8,914 nt of DNA from an uncultured Candidatus Saccharibacteria bacterium (GCA_947364965.1 CANAUU010000035.1:1-8914); one strand, 5' to 3'; shown: positions 1 through 6,717, counted from the stretch's first letter. Translations and numbers: made by a program. The notes: a model not told the origin generated them from the letters alone.

Positions 1-1543
1 GTTTATGCTGGTAAACCCGGTGGCGAGGTTGGAGGCGAGAGCGGTGGAAGGGGAGGAAGATGCGCTGGCGATTGAAGACGGGGAGATTGATGAGGCTACG
101 GCTCACGAAGCTGCTATTTCTACGGTGAATATTGCATTTTCTCCGAGTTCTGGGTCTACAAGCTTAACGCCGACGACGGAAGCAGGGTTGTCGGCTCTTG
201 TTTCGGTGGTGGCTAACGTAGATATTGAGAATTCGGGCGGCTATAGCGTATATCTTGGGTCGAGTAGCGTGAATTTAGTTGGTGCGCAGACTGGACAGAC
301 GATTCCTGGAGTTGCTGGCTCGACGACTTTTGACAATTTACAACCGAACACTTGGGGTTATTATGCTGGCGTTGGTAGCAGTGTGCCTAGTGATGCGACT
401 TATCGGGCGATTAGTCAGGGGCGTGGTGTTGCTATTTTTGAGAATGATGATTCCGATATTAGCTCTGACTCACGGACTTTTATTTTGGGATTTGCGGCCA
501 ATGTCAATACATCTATACCAGCGGATATTTATCAGAATACGGTGACTCTGTCGGTGGTTTCTAGCCCTAGGGAGATTTCTGAGCAATTTTTGTACGATTT
601 TGGTATTACGAAATTGCAGGGGATGACGACTAGTATTTGCGCTGCAGCGCCGCCAGGGGCGACTGCACAACTTGCGGATGCTCGCGACGGTACGAAATAT
701 TGGATAACTAAGTTGGCGGATGGAAATTGCTGGATGACGCAGAATTTGGATTTGAATGTTGGCGAAGAGATTGGTTCTAGCGAGATGGATTCGGATTGGA
801 ACTGGAATCGTAATTCAACTTATCCTCCAGTAGCTACGAAAACTTCGGTGACATCTGGCACGATTAATAATAGTGCAACTGGGACGTATTCTTGGGACCA
901 TGGGGTTTATGTGCTTGCTAACCCGACTGTGGCATCGGAGTGCAGTTCGGGTAAAGCTGGTGCGTCTGCTTGTCCGGCGCAGTTTAGCAATGTCGGTACT
1001 CGAGTCGCCTCGTCTGATCCGAACTTTTATAAAAAGTCAAAGTACACCGGGACGAGTGGTGGGGATTGCTCGAAAATGGCAAACTCTCCAATGAGTACTG
1101 CAGCTTCTGGGGAGTGCGCACAGTATGATGCGCATTATACGATTGGAAATCATTACCAATGGAATGCGGCGACGGTTTCTACTGGTGGAACGATAACTTC
1201 GAGTCAGGCTAAGTTTAGCATATGCCCAAAGAATTGGAGACTCCCGATTTCTAATTCTACGTCGGAGGATTCTTTTGCGGCTTTGATTTCAGCTGGCGGG
1301 ATAGGCGGTGATGTTACAAAATTGGCTAGTGCGCCGTATTTCTTCGTGCGAGGTGGTTATGTGGTCCAAGATAGTAGCAGCTTATTTAAGGGGACGGGGA
1401 ATGACGGGTTTTATTGGTCGTCGACTGCGGGGTCGAGTGCTAGTAGGGCTTATGATTTGTATTTTAGTGGTAGTAGTGATGTTTTTCCGTCTGACGACGA
1501 TAATCGGCAGGCTGGCTTGTCGATTCGCTGCCTCGCTCGCTAA
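1..1543 (+). CDS. Surface/secreted protein with FISUMP-type C-terminal domain (5' partial)
   Basis: The reading frame is open to the left edge (first full codon at 2-4, first ATG at 5), and the visible protein has no signal peptide, so the true N-terminus probably lies outside the window. Numbered from the ATG at 5, residues 1-38 are acidic. Residues 40-190 form a Ser/Thr/Gly-rich beta-type region ending in SIPADIYQNTVTLSVVSSP, which resembles surface-exposed repeat modules. Residues about 207-512 look like a Fibrobacter succinogenes major paralogous (FISUMP) domain: DARDGTKYWITKLADGNCWM, ICPKNWRLP, GFYWSSTAG and a final SIRCLAR. Eight cysteines (212, 242, 313, 323, 355, 371, 407, 509) all lie in this half and could form disulfides after export. 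There is no LPXTG motif or C-terminal membrane helix, so any anchoring must be upstream or non-covalent. Ligand and role are unknown; adhesion or host contact is an inference from the family's occurrence in Saccharibacteria. Domain assignment is fairly confident, function is not. Confidence 0.85.
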   Translation, partial: FMLVNPVARLEARAVEGEEDALAIEDGEIDEATAHEAAISTVNIAFSPSSGSTSLTPTTEAGLSALVSVVANVDIENSGGYSVYLGSSSVNLVGAQTGQTIPGVAGSTTFDNLQPNTWGYYAGVGSSVPSDATYRAISQGRGVAIFENDDSDISSDSRTFILGFAANVNTSIPADIYQNTVTLSVVSSPREISEQFLYDFGITKLQGMTTSICAAAPPGATAQLADARDGTKYWITKLADGNCWMTQNLDLNVGEEIGSSEMDSDWNWNRNSTYPPVATKTSVTSGTINNSATGTYSWDHGVYVLANPTVASECSSGKAGASACPAQFSNVGTRVASSDPNFYKKSKYTGTSGGDCSKMANSPMSTAASGECAQYDAHYTIGNHYQWNAATVSTGGTITSSQAKFSICPKNWRLPISNSTSEDSFAALISAGGIGGDVTKLASAPYFFVRGGYVVQDSSSLFKGTGNDGFYWSSTAGSSASRAYDLYFSGSSDVFPSDDDNRQAGLSIRCLAR

Positions 1544-1564
1544 TATGGAGGGGAGTTTGGCAGG

Positions 1565-1597
1565 ACTTGAACTTGTATTTTAGGTACAAGTTCAAGT
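1565..1597. terminator. Perfect 13-bp hairpin after the FISUMP gene, candidate terminator
   Basis: ACTTGAACTTGTA (1565-1577) and its exact reverse complement TACAAGTTCAAGT (1585-1597) flank a 7-nt loop, 21 bases after the stop codon. The position suits transcription termination or mRNA 3'-end protection. No T-run follows on either strand, so it is not a canonical intrinsic terminator. An operator or recombination site is an alternative. Confidence 0.45.
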
Positions 1598-1938
1598 GAG
1601 GTTCTTCAGGGGTGAATGCAGTATAGAGTTTAGCTAATAAGATTTAGTCGATGCCTTTGTGTCTTCTCCGCCCCAGCCTCCGCAACCGTCAAGTAGTTTA
1701 AGAATATGTTTGGTTTCTAGTCTATCAAGAGTTTTTGGGACTGTTTAGTAGGCTGGGGCAGACATATATAGTTAGTATATTGTCGATATAGCACATACCT
1801 ATTCCTTTTTTACAATCGATATCGAGATATATCTATCTAATGAATGAATTATGCTCAACATAAATAATTTGTTCAATAAGAATTACTTGGCGGGGCGGCG
1901 GCTGGGGCGGAGAGGTTTGGCTTTATTCACTCTTATGT
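1598..1938. other. AT-rich intergenic stretch with no supported gene
   Basis: I see no convincing coding frame here. Composition shifts from the G-rich coding style of the flanks to AT-rich sequence, including a 10-bp palindrome TCGATATCGA at 1816-1825 and runs such as ACATATATAG. The notable content is the long inverted repeat described separately (1661-1913). The stretch ends at a strong rightward promoter. Confidence 0.6.
1661..1913. repeat. Long-range inverted repeat with a third, competing core copy
   Basis: The left arm 1665-1683 (TCTCCGCCCCAGCCTCCGC) matches the reverse complement of 1895-1913 at 18 of 19 positions, with about 210 bases between. A third copy of the core, GGCTGGGGC at 1751-1759, is also complementary to the left arm: 1670-1679 pairs perfectly with 1750-1759, and GTCT 1661-1664 pairs with AGAC 1760-1763 across a 5-nt bulge. 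The left arm can therefore form one of two mutually exclusive helices. The arms are GC-rich islands inside AT-rich DNA. Possible roles are a structured RNA, a switch, repeat ends of a small element, or protein-binding sites; the sequence does not decide between them. Confidence 0.6.
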
Positions 1939-1968
1939 TTGCAAGTTTTGAATGGCTTGTGATATAAT
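1939..1968 (+). promoter_or_regulatory. Strong extended -10 promoter facing right
   Basis: TTGCAA (1939-1944), an 18-nt spacer and TATAAT (1963-1968), with the extended element TGA at 1960-1962. Transcription should start near 1975 and run through the small ORF at 2130. This is the only + strand promoter in the window with a recognisable -35 as well as an extended -10, yet no large gene follows it. Confidence 0.6.
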
Positions 1969-2129
1969 AGCGGATTTTTGAGTAAAAATTTGGAAGGATT
2001 GGAAAGCTGCAATTTTATCGTGGCTATGCTTGTTATTTTGGAGAGATTTGCTATATACTGGGGCTACGGGCGGGAGAGTCACCAGACATATTAACATTTG
2101 CCAGCGTGTGGAGTAGGAAGGAGAAGGCC

Positions 2130-2207
2130 ATGTTGAGAGTATTGCTCTTCTTCGTCTGCCTTGTGAAACGCATACAGATGAAATTTGCCCAGTCCGATAA
2201 AGACTAG
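2130..2207 (+). CDS. Possible 25-residue peptide with strong ribosome binding site
   Basis: ATG at 2130 is preceded by AAGGAG (2118-2123) at a 6-nt spacing, the best Shine-Dalgarno match on the + strand in this non-coding stretch. The peptide begins MLRVLLFFVCLVKR: a short hydrophobic segment (LLFFVCLV, one Cys) followed by a basic then charged tail ending AQSDKD. It lies about 155 nt downstream of the predicted start of the 1939-1968 promoter, leaving a long untranslated leader. It could be a small membrane-associated peptide or a leader peptide, or the transcript could act as an RNA with the ORF incidental. A minus-strand frame across the same DNA has only a TTG start and looks less convincing. 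I recognise no family; evidence is limited to promoter, ribosome site and peptide character. Confidence 0.35.
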   Translation: MLRVLLFFVCLVKRIQMKFAQSDKD

Positions 2208-2212
2208 GCAAA
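2184..2212. other. Hairpin spanning the stop of the small ORF
   Basis: TTTGCCCAGTC (2184-2194) pairs with GACTAGGCAAA (2202-2212) around a 7-nt loop, 10 of 11 pairs with one C-A mismatch. It covers the last codons and stop of the 25-codon ORF. No T-run follows on +, so intrinsic termination is weakly supported. It may mark the 3' end of the transcript from the 1939-1968 promoter. Confidence 0.4.
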
Positions 2213-2287
2213 AACAACCTAAACCTATCCTAGCAAAATTTTAGTAAAATGTCTATACTTTTCTGCCCGAGTTGGGTGATTTTATAT

Positions 2288-2857
2288 TCAGAAATTGATT
2301 TTGGAGAGGATGGATTTAAGCTGAGACTCGAGATTTTCGAGGGAGCCGTCGTTTAGGATGAAATAATCGGCGATGGCGATGGGGCCACCTTTCTCGACGT
2401 TTTCGATTTCGTGATAGTCGCGGTCGCGAGCGGCTTGACGGTCAAAGGGGCGCACGGGGCGGGAGGCAAGGCGCTTGTAGCGGAGGTCACGAGGACAGAC
2501 TACGGCAACGACGGTGAGTTGGTCGCCGGGGAACTCTTTTTTGAGGGCTTTATATTCGGTCCAGGAATAGAGACCGTCGAGAACAATGCGCTTTTGGCCA
2601 GCGGCGATAAGGTCTTTAACCTCGGCGATGACTTGGCGGACGACCCAGTCGTTGCCTTCTTCTTCGCGGATCTGTTTACGGAAGATTTTTTCATTTTCTG
2701 GGGTGATTTCGATGCCGCGCTTGGTCATTTCTTTGAAATTCATGCCGCCGAAGTAGGATTTAGGGGTGCCGCGGGAGGTGAGGTAGTCAATGACGACGGA
2801 TTTGCCGCTGCCGGCCATGCCGACGATGGCGAGGAGTTTTACGTTATGGTCTTTCAT
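2288..2857 (-). CDS. P-loop kinase-like protein (dephospho-CoA/NMP kinase fold)
   Basis: A 189-residue protein with a Walker A motif, GMAGSGKS, at residues 13-20. It is followed by an all-alpha/beta kinase layout: a hydrophobic strand IVLDGLYSW (91-99) before the presumed substrate region, another strand VVAVVCPR (116-123), an Arg/Asp-rich lid SRPVRPFDRQAARDRD (132-147), and ADYFILNDGS (163-172), which echoes the C-terminal strand of CoaE-type kinases. It probably transfers phosphate from ATP to a small molecule in the cytoplasm; the substrate cannot be read from sequence, and the canonical CoaE motifs are not clear enough to call coaE. The ATG at 2857 is supported by a minus-strand TATAAT six bases upstream, which implies a leaderless mRNA. 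The gene is divergent from polA. Codons end mostly in C/A, opposite to the + strand genes. No convincing terminator was seen after the TGA. Confidence 0.8.
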   Translation of the reverse strand: MKDHNVKLLAIVGMAGSGKSVVIDYLTSRGTPKSYFGGMNFKEMTKRGIEITPENEKIFRKQIREEEGNDWVVRQVIAEVKDLIAAGQKRIVLDGLYSWTEYKALKKEFPGDQLTVVAVVCPRDLRYKRLASRPVRPFDRQAARDRDYHEIENVEKGGPIAIADYFILNDGSLENLESQLKSILSKINF

Positions 2858-2863
2858 GGCACT

Positions 2864-2872
2864 ATTATACCA
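2864..2872 (-). promoter_or_regulatory. Extended -10 promoter of the kinase-like gene, leaderless
   Basis: On the minus strand TGG-TATAAT spans 2872-2864. Only six bases (2858-2863) separate the -10 from the ATG, so the predicted transcription start falls on or next to the A of the start codon. It lies at the left edge of the palindromic array. No -35 was recognised. Confidence 0.65.
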
Positions 2873-3072
2873 TGAATGTTATCCCTTCCCCCGGACTCCT
2901 TGTGGTATCTGGTTTGTGACCAGATACCACGGCGTCATCTCGAAAAATAACACTCCTGTTATTTTTCTCGAATTCCTTGTGGTATCTGACTTTATGAGTC
3001 AGAAACCACTGTGTCGCTTCGGAAGGGATAACATGAATGTTATCCCTTCTCTCGGGCTCCTTGTGGTATAAT
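2871..3072. repeat. Palindromic repeat array, ~80-bp period, four hairpins
   Basis: Three imperfect direct copies start at 2877, 2957 and 3038 (offsets 80 and 81) and share the frame TGTTAT...CTCCTTGTGGTAT or TTCCTTGTGGTAT. CATGAATGTTATCCCTTC is identical at 2871-2888 and 3032-3049. Between and across the copies, four hairpins alternate in two types. Type 1 is 2902-2913 with 2919-2930 (12 bp, loop TTGTG) and 2979-2991 with 2997-3009 (12 of 13 pairs, loop TTATG). Type 2 is 2942-2952 with 2957-2967 (11 bp, loop CTCC) and 3022-3033 with 3038-3049 (12 bp, loop TGAA). Arm sequences differ between copies while pairing is kept. The array fills the gap between two divergent genes, and its last copy ends as GGTATAAT, the polA -10, where the other copies have GGTATCTG. 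Confidence 0.85.
3064..3072 (+). promoter_or_regulatory. Extended -10 promoter of polA, leaderless
   Basis: TGG-TATAAT at 3064-3072 lies inside the third copy of the palindromic repeat. Seven bases separate it from ATG 3080, so the mRNA should begin at or next to the start codon. The upstream in-frame ATG at 3071 overlaps the -10 itself and cannot be the start if this promoter is used. No -35 was recognised. Confidence 0.65.
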
Positions 3073-3079
3073 GAGGGGA

Positions 3080-5725
3080 ATGAAGCGTTTGGCGATTATC
3101 GACGGGAAGTCAGTGTTTTATCGGGGGTATTATGCGATGGGGGCGTTGTCGACGAGCGATGGAACGCCGACGGGCGGGATTTACGGATTTGCGGCGATTG
3201 CGATGGAGATTGTGCGGAAGTTGGACCCGTTGAAGGTGGTGGTCGCCTGGGATTCTCGGACATCGACGGCGAAGCGGAAAGAGGTTTTTCCGGAGTATAA
3301 GGCGGGGCGGACGAAGCCGGGAGATGATTTCTATGCGCAGATCCCGTTGCTTGAGGAGTTGGTGAAGGCGCTGGGGTGGAGTTTTGTGGAGTGTGAGGAT
3401 TATGAAGCGGATGATATTATTGGGACATTGGCGTTGCAGGCGGATGAGCTGACAGAGGCGGCGAAGTCGTCAGAAGATGAGTGGGAAACATATATTGTGT
3501 CGTCGGATCTTGATATGTTGCAGATTGTGGACGCGAATACGCGGATGTATCGGATTCTGAAGGGGTTTTCGCAACTGGAGGAGCTGGATGTGGCGGCGGT
3601 CGAGGCGAAGTATGGGATTAAAAAGGCGCAGTTTCTAGACTTGAAGGCTTTGAAAGGTGATGCGTCGGATAATATTCCGGGGGTGCCAGGGGTGGGGGAA
3701 AAGACGGCGGTGAAACTTCTGAACGAATATGGGGACCTTGAGGGGGTGTATAAAAATATTGAACAGATTACTGGGGCGACACAGAAGAAGTTAATTGAGG
3801 GGAAGGAAAGTGCGTTTATGTCGTATTTTTTGGCGAAGATTATGACGGACGCGCCAGTGCAACTCTGGGATTTGCCGGATTTGGTGATTGATGATGGGCG
3901 GGTAGTGACGGCGTTGAAAAAACTGGAGTTTAAGACGCTGGTGGGTAAATTTTTGAAGGCGCGAGCGGCTTTACGGGATACTAATGGGACGGCTGAGGGT
4001 CAGCAGGGGGAATTGGTTCCCGAAGGCGCCGATAAAGCGACTAGTAATGCTTCTCAAGGCGCTGGGGAAGCTTTTCGGGGGGCGGAAAATGGTAGTGGCT
4101 ATGCGGCGGCGGGTGCGGCGGAGCGGGCGTTAGAAGGCGCGAAAAAGAACTCTAAAGCAAAGATGGCGGGGGGACTAGGGACTTTCGGGCAGCAGACGCT
4201 GGAAATTCCGACATATCTCGAGGATGGGACGTTGGTGTCTTGGAATGTGAAGGACCTGATGCACAAAAATGCCAAGGTGGCTTTGCGGGTGCTTGAGGGT
4301 GGGAAGTTCTGGGATTTGGCGCAAGGGGCGTTTTTGCTAAATCCGCTGGCGCGAGACGTGGAGTATAGGGAAGAATTACAGGAATTTGAGCGGCAAAAGC
4401 GGGAGTTTAAAGAGCGGTCGGAGCTGTATAAAATATTTACTCAGTTTGATTTACCTCTGATCCCGGTCTTGTATCAGATGGAGCGGGATGGAATGTTGAT
4501 TGACCGGGGGTATTTTGCGAAGTTAAAGACGGAGTTCTCGGCGGAAGTTGGCGGATTGGAGCAGAGGATTTGGCATTTGGCGGGGCGGGAGTTTAATATT
4601 AATTCACCGATGCAATTATCGGAAGTGCTGTTTACGGATTTGGGGCTACCGACGAAGGGGATTAAGAAGGGTTCGCGGGGGTATTCGACAGGGGTGAAGG
4701 AGCTGGATAAACTAGAGGGGGAGCATGAGATTATCGGGGCGGTGAAGGAATATCGGGAGGCGGCGAAGTTGTTATCGACGTTTATTGCGCCGTTGCCGGA
4801 GTTGGCAGATGCGGAAGGGCGGATACATACGACGTTCAATCAAAATGTGACGGCGACGGGGAGGTTATCGTCGACGAATCCGAATTTGCAGAATATTCCG
4901 GTTAGAACAGAGGTGGGGCGGCAGATTCGGACGGGGTTTGTGGCGCCAGAGGAGAAGGTTCTGGTGAGTGCGGATTATTCGCAGTTCGAGCTGAGGCTGG
5001 CGGCGGCGATGGCGGGGGATTCTGGGCTGATTCGGGACTTTAACGACGGGCTAGACATTCACACGAAGACGGCGGCGGAGGCGTTTGGAGTGCCGATGGA
5101 AGAGGTGACGAAAGCGCAACGGCGGGCGGCGAAGGTGATTAATTTCGGGATTTTGTATGGGATGAGTGTGCGGGGCTTGGCGGAGGCGGCAGATATGGGG
5201 TATTATGAAGCGAAGAGCTTTATTGAGAATTATTTTGAACTTAGGAAGCCGATTAAGGAATATTTGGAGAAAGTTCTAAAACAGGCGCGCGAACAGGGAT
5301 ATGTAGAGACGATGTTTGGGCGGCGGAGGCCGACGCCGGATGTTTTGTCGAGTAATTTTATCGTGCGAACGGGGGCGGAACGGGCAGCGCAGAATATGCC
5401 GATTCAGGGAACAGAAGCGGATTTGATGAAGAAGGCGATGATTCGGGTGTCGGGGGTGTTGACAGAGAAGTTCGGGCGAGCGTCGGAGGTTTCTAGAGAC
5501 GGGGAGGGGGCTGTGGCTGGTGATGCGCTGGCGGATTCTGGGGGTGAGGCTTCTGGTGTGCGGATGGTGATGCAGGTGCATGATTCGTTGATTGTGGAGT
5601 GTCTTTCGTCGGATGCGGACGAGGTGGCGGAGATTTTGAAGCGAGAGATGGAAGGGGTGGCGCCGGAGTTGGCAGTGCGACTGGCAGTAGATGTATCGGT
5701 GGGAACGAATTGGGGTGAGTTGTAG
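3080..5725 (+). CDS. polA: DNA polymerase I, 5' nuclease plus polymerase, proofreading region degraded
   Basis: The family fills DNA gaps and removes RNA primers and flaps. ATG 3080 (MKRLAIIDG) is chosen because the in-frame ATG at 3071 sits in the -10 box; length is then 881 residues. The 5' nuclease (about 1-290) shows YEADDIIG (108), SSDLDMLQ (141) and the helix-hairpin-helix GVPGVGEKTA (201). Residues about 300-368 are an Ala/Gly/Glu-rich low-complexity linker. The stretch where a 3'-5' exonuclease would lie (about 374-450) is short and lacks the DxE metal motif; SWNVKDLMH may be a remnant of motif II. The polymerase follows: TATGRLSSTNPNLQNIP (591), motif A DYSQFELR (632), motif B RRAAKVINFGILYG (681) with Phe at the position that disfavours ddNTPs, and motif C QVHDSLIVE (832). 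Residues about 798-826 are an extra Gly/Ala/acidic insertion just before motif C. Proofreading is predicted to be absent. Confidence 0.96.
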   Translation: MKRLAIIDGKSVFYRGYYAMGALSTSDGTPTGGIYGFAAIAMEIVRKLDPLKVVVAWDSRTSTAKRKEVFPEYKAGRTKPGDDFYAQIPLLEELVKALGWSFVECEDYEADDIIGTLALQADELTEAAKSSEDEWETYIVSSDLDMLQIVDANTRMYRILKGFSQLEELDVAAVEAKYGIKKAQFLDLKALKGDASDNIPGVPGVGEKTAVKLLNEYGDLEGVYKNIEQITGATQKKLIEGKESAFMSYFLAKIMTDAPVQLWDLPDLVIDDGRVVTALKKLEFKTLVGKFLKARAALRDTNGTAEGQQGELVPEGADKATSNASQGAGEAFRGAENGSGYAAAGAAERALEGAKKNSKAKMAGGLGTFGQQTLEIPTYLEDGTLVSWNVKDLMHKNAKVALRVLEGGKFWDLAQGAFLLNPLARDVEYREELQEFERQKREFKERSELYKIFTQFDLPLIPVLYQMERDGMLIDRGYFAKLKTEFSAEVGGLEQRIWHLAGREFNINSPMQLSEVLFTDLGLPTKGIKKGSRGYSTGVKELDKLEGEHEIIGAVKEYREAAKLLSTFIAPLPELADAEGRIHTTFNQNVTATGRLSSTNPNLQNIPVRTEVGRQIRTGFVAPEEKVLVSADYSQFELRLAAAMAGDSGLIRDFNDGLDIHTKTAAEAFGVPMEEVTKAQRRAAKVINFGILYGMSVRGLAEAADMGYYEAKSFIENYFELRKPIKEYLEKVLKQAREQGYVETMFGRRRPTPDVLSSNFIVRTGAERAAQNMPIQGTEADLMKKAMIRVSGVLTEKFGRASEVSRDGEGAVAGDALADSGGEASGVRMVMQVHDSLIVECLSSDADEVAEILKREMEGVAPELAVRLAVDVSVGTNWGEL

Positions 5726-5766
5726 GAGTTGGTTTCTTGTGGAACTTCGGTGGGGCTCGATGAATA

Positions 5767-5775
5767 TGATATAAT
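5767..5775 (+). promoter_or_regulatory. Extended -10 promoter of mutM
   Basis: TGA-TATAAT at 5767-5775 lies in the 59-base gap after polA. Nine bases separate it from ATG 5785, predicting a leader of about 0-4 nt. mutM thus has its own promoter even though it follows polA on the same strand. Confidence 0.6.
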
Positions 5776-5784
5776 AGGGGTATT

Positions 5785-6669
5785 ATGCCAGAATTACCAG
5801 AGGTAGAGACGATTCGGCGAGGTCTTACGCCGCTTATTGTGAAGAAGAAAATTGTGCAAGTGGAGGTTGATCCTTCGACGCGGAAGGCGTTTCAGGGGGA
5901 TGAGGGAAATGTTGTCGATGCGGTAGTGCGAGAGGTGCGGCGGCGAGGGAAAGCGTTATTGATTGACCTTGAGAACGGATGGACAATGATGATTCATCTG
6001 CGAATGACGGGGCAATTGATTTGGCGGGGAGAGAACGAGGAAGATAATTTCGCGGCAGGGCATCCGAGTAAGAATTTTACTGATGCTCTTCCCAATAAAC
6101 AAACCCGAGTAATTTTTGTGTTCAAAGAGGGGACGTTGTATTTTAATGATCAGCGGAAGTTTGGGTTCGTGAAGGTGATTCCGACAGGGGAAGTTGAACA
6201 AGAAAAGTTCATTGCAGAATTGGCGAAAGAGCCATGGGAGATGGAGGTAAATGAATTGTTCAACAAGTGTCAGAAGCATGGGAAGTCTCCGATTAAGGCA
6301 GTGCTCCTAGATCAGAAGGTGATTGCGGGGCTGGGCAATATTTATGCGGATGAATCGCTTTTTTATGCAAGTGTGCATCCGGCGGTGCGGGCGGGGGAGC
6401 TTAGCGAGAAACAGGTTGGGTTGATTTTGGAGGGGGCACGGAGCGTGATGATGGCGTCGATTGATTCGGGCGGTTCGACGATGGCAACTTATGTGAAGCC
6501 AGACGGGACAACAGGGAATTATCTCGAGAATTTTGCGCAGGTGTTTCGGCGGGAGGGGCGGGAGTGCTTGAGGTGTGGGGAGAAAATTTTGAAGACGCGA
6601 GTGGCGGGGCGAGGGACGCATTATTGCCCGAAGTGCCAGCCAGCGCCGGAGTGTTTTAAGGATGTATAA
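5785..6669 (+). CDS. mutM: Formamidopyrimidine-DNA glycosylase (Fpg/MutM)
   Basis: This is a bifunctional DNA glycosylase/AP lyase for 8-oxoguanine and FapyG in base excision repair. It begins MPELPEVETIRRGL, giving the catalytic N-terminal Pro2 and Glu3 after Met removal. Other expected residues are present: Lys56 in RRRGKALL, Met74 in HLRMTGQL, Arg124 in NDQRKFGF, Asn185 in AGLGNIYADES, and the C-terminal zinc finger with Cys261, Cys264, Cys281 and Cys284, including Arg276 in GRGTHYC. At 294 residues it is somewhat longer than the usual 270 or so. The extra length is mainly an insertion around residues 83-105 between the Met74 and Arg124 motifs, plus a short tail after the zinc finger. It sits between polA and holA, fitting a repair/replication group; PolA could fill gaps left by its action. 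The start is fixed by the family N-terminus. Confidence 0.97.
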   Translation: MPELPEVETIRRGLTPLIVKKKIVQVEVDPSTRKAFQGDEGNVVDAVVREVRRRGKALLIDLENGWTMMIHLRMTGQLIWRGENEEDNFAAGHPSKNFTDALPNKQTRVIFVFKEGTLYFNDQRKFGFVKVIPTGEVEQEKFIAELAKEPWEMEVNELFNKCQKHGKSPIKAVLLDQKVIAGLGNIYADESLFYASVHPAVRAGELSEKQVGLILEGARSVMMASIDSGGSTMATYVKPDGTTGNYLENFAQVFRREGRECLRCGEKILKTRVAGRGTHYCPKCQPAPECFKDV

Positions 6670-6717
6670 GTGTATTTATGGACGGGTGTTGCCAGATTGC
6701 GAGTTTAAGGGGTTTGG

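Noticed and set aside
1556..1625. Possible minus-strand tRNA ending GTTCAAGTCCTGCCA
   Set aside because: Bases flanking the T-loop-like TTCAAGT do not pair as a T-stem, and no D or anticodon arms or acceptor partner can be found upstream. Only a 3'-end resemblance remains.
2026..2094. Small ORF starting at ATG 2026 (22 codons) upstream of the 25-codon ORF
   Set aside because: No ribosome site in front of it and no recognisable peptide character, so it is not listed as a gene.
1975..2215. Known housekeeping RNA (RNase P, tmRNA, SRP or 6S)
   Set aside because: None of the conserved blocks expected for RNase P, tmRNA or bacterial SRP RNA was found on either strand; a 6S-like RNA cannot be judged without folding.
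1933..2217. Minus-strand 94-codon open frame across the intergenic region
   Set aside because: It starts only at TTG, has no ribosome site, and its sequence (poly-Arg, Pro/Ser stretches) looks like an antisense shadow. A weak minus promoter-like pair (TAGACA, 17 nt, TAGGAT) upstream was not enough to accept it.
2411..2875. Plus-strand 154-codon open frame opposite the kinase-like gene
   Set aside because: The minus frame has a clear Walker A and kinase layout with a promoter; the plus frame is its mirror image with Gly/Ala/acidic low-complexity sequence and no ribosome site.
2871..3072. CRISPR array
   Set aside because: Copies are few, about 80 bp apart, imperfect, and the 'spacers' themselves belong to the palindromic pattern; no cas genes are nearby.
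3071..3079. Upstream in-frame ATG as the polA start
   Set aside because: It overlaps the TATAAT box, and the family N-terminus (KRLAIIDG) begins right after ATG 3080.
5276..5581. Minus-strand open frame inside polA
   Set aside because: It lies opposite the polymerase motif B to C region, is His/Arg/Pro-rich, and is a codon-bias shadow.
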